From positions 27,622 to 91,621 of the forward strand of contig JH152694.1 of NCBI GenBank assembly GCA_000226015.1: 64,000 nt of DNA. Reading direction: 5' to 3'. Source of the DNA: Mnemiopsis leidyi. Lineage: Eukaryota; Ctenophora; Tentaculata; Lobata; Bolinopsidae. The number at the start of each line of letters is the position of its first letter. Position 1 is the stretch's first letter. Below the pieces are notes generated by a model. That model made no database searches, was not told the origin of the DNA, and saw nothing but the letters and a program-made list of their open reading frames with translations. The position numbers and the translations under genes were made by a program. Below, one piece after another: positions 40,701-52,700 of the stretch.

Positions 40701-43700
40701 ACATCTTCTTCCAAATATCATCCTATATACTCACTCATTACCCTTCTAAAACCTGAACATTTCAGCTGTTGGACACTCTGAGACACGACAGTGAGACACA
40801 GAAGAACTACATGGAGACACAGTGTGAGGAACTGGAGGTGGGACTAGACAAATTTCTAGATATTATCGAGCACAAGCTGGTAATTCTATACTTCTATATC
40901 CGATATCGGGCCGCCGCACGTGCTGCGTAACATTCCTGTCGGGCGCAGTGTGCGACTGGGTTGTTGTGTGGTGGGCGGTGTCCCGTGTATAGAAGTAACA
41001 CAGGGTGACCAATAACCATTGACATGATAATGGGATTTCTCAAGAATATACACAGAATAATTTCTTCAATGTTTCGTTTGAACGTTTGAAGTTTTAACTT
41101 TCTAATTTATGAATTGGTCACCCTGTGCCATTAAATCATGCTATGAAGCATCGTTGCATTAATTTGGAATTCAAATTTTTACAATACAACGCAATGTACC
41201 AGCATAAGCTAAAGCATAAGCTGATGCATCCCTTTAAATCAATCAAAATCGTGTAAATTTCGCTGCTCTGCCAATTACAAGTTCTGATTAAAAGCTTGGA
41301 CTTTATCTTTCAACTCACTATAACCCAATGGGAGCTGTCCGCTGAATGCGATGATTCGGGTTGAAGCTAAACGCTGATTGCAATATATCAAAATCATTTA
41401 AATTCTTTTTACAGGAGATTCCTGGCTCTTCATAGCATTTAGATATTTGATGGGTCGTGGGTATTTTGTAAATTGCATCGCATGCATGAATTAGGCGCTC
41501 AACTTGGGCCCATTGGTCCCGCTTTGAAGGCAACTTTAAGGAACGCGCCAAAGTTTTTCAAAAATAAGAAGTATTGTAAAATCACTCAGTGTGTGCTTAA
41601 TTTTGCAGCACGCACGAACTTTTTAACGGCGCGTGGTCAAATTTACAAACTCAGTAGCTTCATAAACGACCAACGAAACTTCTAATCAGTCAATTTACTG
41701 CCACAAAAATTCTTTATAATGAAAATTCAAAATGTATTAAGTCTCTGACTTGGACAAAGGCTTCCAATCTGCAGAAGTTGATGCATTCTCGATTTGTCAA
41801 CTCCGAGCATGCCCAATACCACCTTTCTTATTTCAGAAAGACATTCAAAGGCTAGACAAAGAGAGAGAAAATGTGTCTGACGAAAATACTGGACTGAGAA
41901 AGGTATGTCCACTAAAAAGAAAGTCCTTTCATTACCCCAAAGTCCAAACCCCTTGGCAGACGAATTGAGTCTCAGTCTTCGCAGATCGCTGTAAAGGCTG
42001 AGACGACTTCACTATTAGTTACACATTCATTCTATTTCGACTGTTTATCTTAACTACGACACATTCTGAAGGACATAGCTCATCTTAAAGAGGAAGCCAA
42101 CTACAACAAAAACAAGGCTGAAGAATGGAAGACCACTGCTCAAAGTCTTGAAGACTCGCTAAACCTGAGTGAACAGGAGAGACAAGGTAGATACTGGATT
42201 ATAGTACTGTAATATGTAGTACTGTAAAATGTAGTACATTGTTTTATGTAGTACTGTAATATGTAGTCCTGTAATATGTAGTACTGTAATATGTAAAATG
42301 TAGTACTGTAAAATCTAAAATGTAGTCCTGTCATATGTGAAATGTTCTTACTGTAACATGTAGTACTGTAATATGTAGTACTGTATCACATTTTTTCTGT
42401 CTTTATAACTCGTCTCACACTTAGAAAGCGTAGATTTATGATTCAGTGAGGGCTGAAAGCTTAATCAAAATTACACCTGATATAGATAACTTTTTTTCCA
42501 GGTGTTGTAGAGGATCTGTTGCGTATTCAGAACGAGCTGACAGACTTGAAGGACGAGTATGGAGTTGTAGCTGATGAGAGAAATAGATTCCTTGACAAAT
42601 ACAATGAGCTGAGAATGTAAGCTTGTGATCTGTTTTTCTCTCCTCGTCCATCTTCCTGTTTAATGTTTTGTTTGGAAAATTACGTACCGCAAATATTTTG
42701 GTTACTACCGAGCAATGAACTGCAAATTTTGATAAAATCATTGTATAGTATGCAGATCGTACAAACAATGAACCTTCAATTTGACTGATTATCAGATTCA
42801 AATAACTGCGTTACCATGGTAACCATTTACCCGCAGTGACTGTGAGAACCTACAAGAGGAAGTAAGAGAACTTCTTCTTGAGAAGGACGAGAACCTTCAC
42901 GTCATAAGACTGCTGGAAACTCAGAAAGCCATTCTTGAAGAGAAGGTAAACTAGGCTGAAAATCGGCGTTTTTTTGTAACTTTGGGTCACGGAGTTTTTG
43001 TACGTCGCTAATCGCCTTAGTCAACTGGAACTCCGCCAATTCGAATTGAGAAAAACCAGACTAGCCCGCATGAAATTATTTTTGAGTAATTCCTGGTGAC
43101 ATTTCTGACAAAATGAATTATTAAGAGTAGTTATATTTACCGTATTGTTTCAGTGGAACGGAGGTAAAGACCTAGAGGCTGCTCAGTCTGAATGTGTTGA
43201 ACTGAGGGAAGATGTCAAGGCTTGCAGGTACTTACTTTTAGATCTAAAAATAACTCTGGGGCAAAACTCTCGAGAAATTTTAACTGAACCTGACATGCTC
43301 ACTTTAGCTTTATAGTGACGAGTTATCGTAATGTGTTAAGACTTGGAGCGAGACTTGGACAGACAGCATGATAAACTCCCACACAGTTATTCATGATCCC
43401 TCTAATAATCTCAAGTACAATCCTACCGAATATCTATGGAGTTTCTACGAATAGCAATCAATCATCCCGTACACTCGTTCTCACGTGCAATCTTATCTCG
43501 TCAGTGCGTACATGCTTGTCAGATCAATGGACATTGGACATTACCTATACTGTAAAGGCGATTGAGTGCGTTTGTGTTAGGTTTAGGTTTCCTCATTATG
43601 GTTCTTGTTGCTCGAAACGAACTCTGTGATATCAAGAAAAGCAAGGACTGGTATATTCGAGCATTTGAAGCATTCACAAGGTTCTTTAGAAATGTTAAAA

Positions 43701-46700
43701 TTTCTTTAAAATGTCTCAATTTGCCCGTACCGAATGGGGCTTATATCTAAAAAGCTGTAAATATTATTGCTTCATGGGAATTTCTAACCTTAGTAATGTT
43801 TCTACCTGCATTTTACAAGACAAATTTCAGAGACGTAATGTAACCATGAAAATCTGCAATTATTTTTCGGCGTATGATTGTTTTTATTTCAACATATTGC
43901 AGGGATAGAGTGAAGGCTCTAGAACAATCCTGTGATGATCTTAAAAACGAGCTCACCATTTCCAGAGACAAAGTCTCTCATCTCCTTCATGAAAAGAAGG
44001 TAGATATCTTAACTTGACAAAGTGTAGTGCAAGTACCTTTGCCTTGTACCTTTCAATCAGCTGTAATGATCATCGTTCTTCCTATAAAAAGCCTGATCAG
44101 TATCTCATCCATGTCGTTCAAATAATGAACTTGTCTGATTCTCGTTGTACCTATTTGTCTACATCGCCAGGTGAGCCAGGAGAATCTTGGCCGAGCCGAC
44201 AAGACCATAGACCTGCTCAACAACGACAAAGATAGGCTCCAAAAGCAGGTTTCTGCGGTTTCTAGAGAGTTCGAGAAACGTGTTGCTGCCCTCGAGGACG
44301 AACTTGAGGCCGAACAAAACAAGGTAGTATCACGTACTGAGTCTGGAATTAAAATCCTTGAGAATATCTTGCTCATTTGGAGGATCTGCACCTATCATCT
44401 GTTGGTTGTCTTTAACCGACCGTTTATTTCAGGTGCTCAGCAAGCGGGAGGAGAACACTAATCTGAGCAGACGTCTAGATGAAGCCCTGAACAGTCATGG
44501 AACTGAGAAAGCAGATCTTATCAAGGAGAGAAACAGTCTAGAGGACCGGCTCAATGCCATGGAGCGGCTTAAAGACGGTGTTGAAGATGATTTGGCTAAG
44601 AAGAACGCCAAGATTGAGGAACTCGAGGCAGCTAAGAAAGCGTGAGTTTTACGGTGTAGTTATGTACGGAATATCTTTGGCGGGAGAAAAGTCAGCAGCG
44701 AGATCTTAAATAGAATAGGAGCTCTTTACTTGCTTGATTTCTATTCTAAGTTCTATTTCATCGCAGGAAGGAAGCTAAAGAGGGAAAACTAGCGGACGCC
44801 CTTAAGGCTATCACTGGAAATCCAGACGTTGAGGACCCGTATGTCGAGGCAGCTACTTACATGAGGACCGTCAAGGGTCAAAAGGAAGGCTTTGAGAAAG
44901 AGGCCAAGACTATTCCTGGTCTGGAAGCTAAAATCCAAGATCTCGAGGACAACTTAGGTTAGTGGACTTACTCATTCATCGATTTTAATTTCTATCATAC
45001 CCGTCGATGCTGTTGTTCGCACTGTGCAGCTTTTTAAATCATACTTAACCCTCTGTAATTCAGATCGTTCTGAGAAGTGTGCCAATAGCCGAGGCGCTGA
45101 ATTAGAGCTAAAGAGCTCCAGTATCGAGCAGCTGGAGACTACCCGAGCCAACTTGGAGGACAATGTGGCCGAGTTGGAGACGAAGAAGGCGGAAATGGAG
45201 AAAGAGATCGAGCACCTTCAGGGCGAGAAGGAAAAACTCGACAAGTAAGCATCTGTCAAACAATATTTATGTTGTTAAAAGTAAAACTCAAGAATTATCT
45301 GTACTTTCATGAACTTTCTAATAATTTCAACTCGCGAAAAAGTAAGCTAATTTAGGGAGGGGTCACAAATTTTTGCTAAATATTAGTTGGCCGAACCTAA
45401 CTTCTCATTGGGCGTTCGCTGTCACATAATACGATAAATCTGTGACCCCTCCCCAAAAATACCGTTCTCTAAATCTCTCTCATCCAGACTTGTGGTGGAA
45501 CACGAAACACTGGTTAAAGACCACAACAAAACTCTGGAAGAGTTACGTGACTCAGAGAAAAAGGGAGCTGCCATCGCTGAGAGACGTGACGTCATGGATG
45601 TGGACAACAAGAAGTTGAGAGCGGAGAACACCAAACTCTCCATCGAGTTGACTGACTTCAAGAAGGCACTCGCCAGGTCTGTTTATCCAAATTTAGTTAG
45701 CTGATGAGTGATGAGGTGTGATCGAGCTTAGTTGATGAATATGAATGTTCAATTTTGAACAATCAGGTGATTTTAGGTTTCTGGGCGTTGATATTTCTGT
45801 ATCCTTCGGTTCGAAATTTAAAAACAAATAAAAAAGGCGTGTTTCAACTATTTAGACAATACCATATTGGGTCAACAATCAACATCTGCGTGAAAAAATT
45901 AACGTTACGGCTTTTATAACTTCACTGTATTTAAACCTAAGCTAGAGTTAAAAGAAACAGTTTCCTATAAACCGATTTCAACCGATTTCAACAGTTCATG
46001 TGATAACTTGATATGTCACTAACTCACTAGTGGATAGATGACTAATCTCTGCAAACATACTCAACATAATCGAGTAGTTGCTACAATTATTTTAGAATTG
46101 TAACCGAAAATAAAGTCAACAACATTGCCAGCGGTTCCTGGAAGGTGCTTGAACTTGAAGAATCTGTTTCTGTCTCACTCTCATTGTTTTCACCTGAATC
46201 CGCTGAAGTTGTCAGCATCAATACCTCTGTAGCATCATTGTTCCTCCATGGGGTGTGCAGAGGATTGGACAAGCCATCACTCATTGTCCGAGCGTCATCA
46301 TGGAAATTCCGGGCGGTGAACCTATGCCGGAAAATGTTACCAGGTGGTGTCTGTGGGCTTGGTGACGGCGTTTCAAAACACGGAACTTGAACGGGCATGC
46401 AGAGCCCCAGACAACCATCTTCCCCCGTGCAATCCAGCTCGCTGGTGTCCTTGTAGCATCCGTACTGCACGCTACCGTCAAACATCTTCCTGCCCAAACA
46501 TATATTCTCATCGGGACAGTTCTGCACTTGTTCGCTACACGTGGTATCAAACCCAGTCACGTGACTTGTGATTAGTACCTTCAGAAGGACAACAATAGCA
46601 AAGTTGGGGGCAGAAAACTCGAACATAGCGATATCCTGTCCTACAGCAACAGAGAAAACGCAGTAGTAAAGTGCTCGGGTTATCCGGGCCGGTGAGCTGA

Positions 46701-49700
46701 TGTTGGTGTAAAACTAGTGGACTTGCTAAGGACGAGACATCTCACATTGCCTGCCAATCGGTCCTAATTCCTAAACCCTTACAACAGAGCTCCTGCACTG
46801 TTTAATATTTTGTACCACCTTGTCGCTGTGTACCATCATAGGTCAGCGCTCGCTGCACTGACACTGTATGTATTGGTATGGCATCTGTAGCTCGGGGGGA
46901 GAAGTTTCCTGTACATGAAGCGCCCTGATCAAATCTCAACTTTTGGCTTCTTAGTGGTCAACCAAAACTCACACGCTTCATTTCCAGGAATCATTGTTTA
47001 TGAATTGAACGGTGAAGGTTGATGATTGGACCATTCTGATTGAGAATAAATCATTGAATCAAAAAGTATCGGTAATTTACATTCAAATCGATAATGGCGG
47101 TTTGCATTTTTTGCCAAGAACGTGTCGGAAAAGTTTAATGAAGTCAAATTTCATTCTGTGAAAATCTATTCAGCTGCCGCCGAAATTTAGGCTTGTCGAG
47201 AGAATCCTGACTAGAAGATAAAAGTTCAGGATCTATCATCACATTTGGGTTATGCCAATAAGTCTCGACGAATGGGAGTGCTATTCCGTATCAGCTTAAA
47301 AATGTTTGTTCAAAATGATCTCAGAATTTTTGATTTTATTGGACATCTAAAATCCGTAAAATGCCAGTTTGTCAATGTCACTCATTTCTTTTTATGCACA
47401 TCAAACTTGGATAATAACTCCCTCGTAGTCATAAAATCAACCTATAAGTTCATCAGAGTTCCTTAGTTGCCAGCAGCAGGGATACAACATGTGTAATCAT
47501 CGACCAATCCCGACAGACACATACTCCAGACGTTCCAAATGATAATGTTTCTCGTCAACAAAAACGTGATCTTCAACCCAGGAAAATAGACATTTCAATC
47601 GCCGTTGACAGACCAGAAAATCGGAAAGTTTTTGCTCCTACCTTTCAACCGAGCATCGTGGTAAGAGCAGGGAGGAGCAGCAAGACCGGGGGAGTTAGAC
47701 TTACAGCTGAGTTCACGTCAGGGTTACTGGCTGATTCCGTCTCGGAGATTTTGTAAGTGACAGGTTCAGGTTTTCCCTTCTCAGTTACTGGGGCTGCCCT
47801 ACTGGGGGACATGGTGACAGTTACACAGGGTATATAGGGCGGCATGCAGGTTGCCTGGCAACCATCATTCCCCGTACACTCCACAACATAAGGACTACAC
47901 GTGTACTGTACTGTACTGTCCCTCATCTTCCGACCAAAACATTTCTCCTCCTCAGGACAATCTTGTACTTCCTCATTACAAACACTTCTAGGTTCTAATC
48001 CTACCGTCCCTGTTTCGTCAAAATCGTCAACTTCTCCCTTGAAAGTGGGCGGTTCAGTAGGCCTGACCGGCGACATGTCACCATCAGACGGTCTGTTTGT
48101 CGGCTCCACCCTCTCCTCCGTCGTCGAGTATTCAGAAGTTTGAAACTCCACTACAACAGGACCTCGAGTAGAAGCCCCTGTCGAGAAGAGAGTTACATCA
48201 GCCTCCTCATCAGCTCGATACAGATCTCCGGTACACTTGTTGTGTTTACATCCCTCCCCGGTCTGTAGGAGATCGTCCTGGTAACACTTCACTATCTTAC
48301 TCAGTTCTACTTGGAGACCTTCCCTTATGGGAACCGTTATCGGCTCACTCAGAGCAAACACATAGCAGGAATCCTCATCGACACACTTCTCTGTTCTGCT
48401 GACATCCATCATGCAGTCAAGTCTTGAGAGGTCGGGTTTCATGCAGATAGGACAGTTGTCATCGTTGTAGACTGTTGGAGAGGGCAGGGTCGGGAGAGCA
48501 GATTCTCCTGTGAGAACTCCTTTACTTCTTGAAGCGGTTTGGATAATAACTTGCAAAAATGCGAGGAGTTTCAGAATCTGATGCATTGTTGTTAATTCTC
48601 TTCCTTGCTGATGCTCTTTGTCGGCGCAGTTAGATTGAGGAACCTCTTATAGAGGGCTTACTAATTCGAGGATACTTGGCGTTCAATTAACAGCTGGCTT
48701 TTAGTACAACTTAGATCTTGACCTGTAAAAGTATGTAAGTTATCTCAGTGATTTGGTAAAGGGAGAAGGGTTGCATATTAATACAAGAACTTGAGACACT
48801 AATCATGCAAACACAGCCTACAAAACATCAACAATTTCACAAAATTTGGCTTGTTGACCCCACACATTACCCCACACATTACACAATGCGCAATATCCGG
48901 GGAGAGAACAATGAGATACGAAATGATTTAAAGTAAAGCAACAATAACTAAGTACGGTGTTGCACTAGTAGTATCCCACCCTGCTATTACTTAACAATGA
49001 CCTGGTAAACTTTAACTCCCAGCCTAGTAACTTTTGACACATCTTGCAAGTCCGAACGGCTGGGTCAAAGATAACTTTGTTTTCTGGTTTTACACTACGT
49101 TTTACACCAAGTGATTTAGCTTTCAATTTAGCTATTAAATGGTTACCAAGTAGAAATAATAAGAGATATCAAGTTTATGTTTAAACATGTTTAACGATAT
49201 AGAAGCTGTGTTTAGTAATGTAATCTGCAACTTCGGAACCACAAAACTTAGGAAGCTTCTTCTGATTTACGATAACTGCCAAATTTCGATTCGTGACATC
49301 TGCGGTTGGGCAAAATATTAAATCACCTGGCAAGTTTTTAAAAATCGACTCGCCAACAACTTTGTCAGATTTTTTGCACAGAACCAAAACAACATAATTA
49401 TTTCTATAAATTTAACTATGCAACTATCAGGTCTCCAGTTAAAAAGGAAAATAAATGTACGTGGTAATAAAATTTAAAAATCCTAAATGTACGTGATATT
49501 CCACTCCTCAAACATAAAATTAACGACCTCAGACAGACAGCTGAAGAGTAAGGGTAAGTTGTAACTTTCAGCAACATGTAAATACGGAGGGACGAATGTT
49601 TGCGGATGAAACGTGAAATGTATGACAGAAGTCTGAACTTTTACGAAATACTGAAACCTTTTAAAGTTTATTTAATATTAACCACGTGGTGGATATACTA

Positions 49701-52700
49701 GCGACTTATGTAGTGTGTGGAATATTGACAGGCTGTCAAATAGTGCTAGGACAGTAAGTTTTGCGGGAATACTGTAATTGTTCAGTATTGGCGTTTTATG
49801 CGGCCGCTGGGCGATGTTTTCGTAAGTTTTTTTTGAACAAGCTGCTCGAGCTTCACGATTTAATCAAAAATAGGCCATCGAAGAAATGAGCATATTATTC
49901 ATAGGAACGGCAGATTTGCGCAATTTTAGCAAGATATTCAATGACAAAACTGTCTTGTTTCTAATAGCATAAAGAAAATTTCTCTGAAAGGCGTAAGAAC
50001 AATGTCTCTAGACAAATGGATTAAACAATAGGTGATATAACAGCACTGTTTAAGGAGAAGACTAACTTTCTATTAACTTTTTAATGTCATATTCAAAAAA
50101 ACGGTGAGGAAGAATGATATTTTATCATGTAACTTTTGGTTGTATTTAGCAATTAAGGTATTGTTGCCTGGTTTTATAAGTCGTTGGTTTGACTGAGGTG
50201 TGTTTCAGTAAAGGGGACGGCGAGAGGGCTATGTTGGAAGCCAGCAACGAGCTCCGAGTTGTTAGAGATGAGCTGGAGAATCTCATGGACATCATTTCTA
50301 CCAAGGTAGATGATAGATCTATTTTGTCATGTAATCAATCTATAAAGTTGGCACTGATACGTCATCTTTAAATATATTGGGATTAAGATTTTTAACCGAA
50401 AACAATAGACATCACCTTTACAGGACAGCAAGATTGAGGGACTTAATGCGGAGATTGAGACGTTGAGTGAGAACGTGGCTCAGCTGAAGGAGGAAAGCGA
50501 GGCTAAATCTGAAGAAATCAGAACTCTTCGATCTCAGGTACAAACTATAATAAAGCGATCTAGATTAGACCCTGTGTTTCTTACTTTTAATGTCAGGAGT
50601 GATAGAAACTGGAAAAACCTAACTTAGTGGTATCTATAACTCTTTAACTGTGCGTGTGTGATTGCAAGAAAATTGTTTGTGATTGCAAGAAAGATGTTTG
50701 TGATTGCAAGAAAGTTGCGAGTGATTGCAAGAAAGTTGCGAGTGATTACAAGAAAGATGTTTGTGATTGCAAGAAAGTTGCGAGTGATTGCAAGAAAGAT
50801 GTTTGTGATTACTAGAAAGATGTTTGTGATTACAAGAAAGTTGTTTGTGATTACAAGAAAGTTGTTTGTGATTACAAGAAAGTTGATTACTTGTTGTGTT
50901 GCAGGTACGGGAAGGAGATAGACAAAAGGAGAGGGTTGGAGATCTGGACGTGGACTCTGCTGAGGTTATGAGGGAGAAGGAGGAACAGCTGAAGAGGCAG
51001 GAGAAATGGTTGGAGTCCTACAAGGCTAAGATTGAGGTATTCCTAGCTTAGAGGCAAATTATGGTTTACGCCTAATCCCTTTCTTGGGGTCGCAGGTCGC
51101 ATTTCTCATGTCTTAAGGACTTTAGATAACTTAAAATCGTCCCCATACGAACTCATAGTTCGTACAATGGCCAATATTCGAATCTAGAAGTAGATACCAA
51201 CTTCAGAGTTGATAATGTTAACATCAGGCGATGGAGCGACAGAGGCTTGAGTCTGAAGAAGAAAAAGCGAGGCTGAAGGAGGAGAGGAAGGTTCTAGAGA
51301 AACAGATGAGAGACTTGCACGATACTGTAAGTTTGTTATCTCCTTGTCTCAAATTGTTTCATTATTTCCACGTTTAGTGCATGTTTTCGTGTATACTGAA
51401 TTCTACATTAGTGTTTTTTGTTAGGATGATTTCTTATCATCTAAATGTTCAGATGAAAAAAATAAAAAGCATGACATTACAAATTCTGATTTCTCTCGAT
51501 CTTGTATTTTTAACTTTGATCTTAATAATCATATCCATGTTAAATCCATCACCGTGCTCTTTACTTCTTGATCCCCGTCTCTTTTTGTTCGATGTTCATG
51601 TTTGATCCAAGGTGGGAAACATGGAGACAGAAGTCGATGTGATGAAGGAGGTCTTGATAGAGACAGAGAGTGAGAAAGAGACTATAGAGGCCCGAAATCA
51701 AGAACTCATGTCTCAACTAGACCTGCTGGTGGAGGATCAGGTTAAAGTCGCCGAATCCGTGTCTCATTATATGTGTCTTTCTTCATGTTATATGTCTCAA
51801 TGTTTTGTTTACTGATCTTAAATTCGATTAATTCGTGCTTTTGTTGATTTAATTGCTAAGATTTTTGGACTTGTGGACCTAAAGTATGAATATTGTTAAC
51901 TTACTTTTAAGAATTAAAATTTACTATACCCTTTTATTCATTCAGGCTAAAGATGATATCATAAGACGTCTCCATATGGTTGAAGATGAACTTAAATCGG
52001 TAAGTGAGAGCAATTACTGATTAAAGTCTCTTTTCACTTTTTTTATTTGCTTTAGCTGCTTTTTTGCAGCTGAATCGAAACAGAAGCTTTGTTTCTTACT
52101 TGAGTTTTATCCCAGACCAAACAGAAGCTCCAGATGGCTGAGGACGACAGAAGACAGCAGTACGATCTGAAGGACTTGAAAACCCCGGAGGAGGTCGCTA
52201 AGATAATTGAGGTATGTTGATCAGCTGCATCTCTAAAAAAACTGTTCTTCCTGATGTGAACCAATATGCTGCTATTTATGAAAAATTATATCTCAAGACA
52301 TCGCTCAGGACATAAAAGAAGCGTTCGAGGACGAGATTGCAGACTTACTTCTACAAGAGAGGGAGCAATACGAGACGGAGAAGGCCCAGTTTGAGAAGGA
52401 AAAGGGCGAGTTTAGAGTTGAACAGGAGGTAAATTCAATCGAGTTTACTGCGCTAACTAACACTTTTATATTGTAGAGTTCTGACACTCTCATCCTGACA
52501 CTTTTATTGAGATTCCTATCCCACATCGTACCCCATCAAACCGTTCCCAACAAAACAATTTTATAGGAGTTCCTGAAGCAAGCTGAAGAGATCGCTGCTG
52601 AGCAGCTCCAGAAGAAGAACTCCAAGATGGATGAGATGCAGACTCAGCTTGACAGCGCTCTGACTGAACTACAGAAGTACCGATCTGGTGAGGAACTTGC

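Noticed and set aside
46145-46575. Several plus-strand open frames
   Set aside because: Antisense shadows of the cysteine-rich nested gene.
50658-50921. Plus-strand open frame of repeated IARK-like heptapeptides
   Set aside because: Product of the 21-bp intronic array; out of frame with exon 30.
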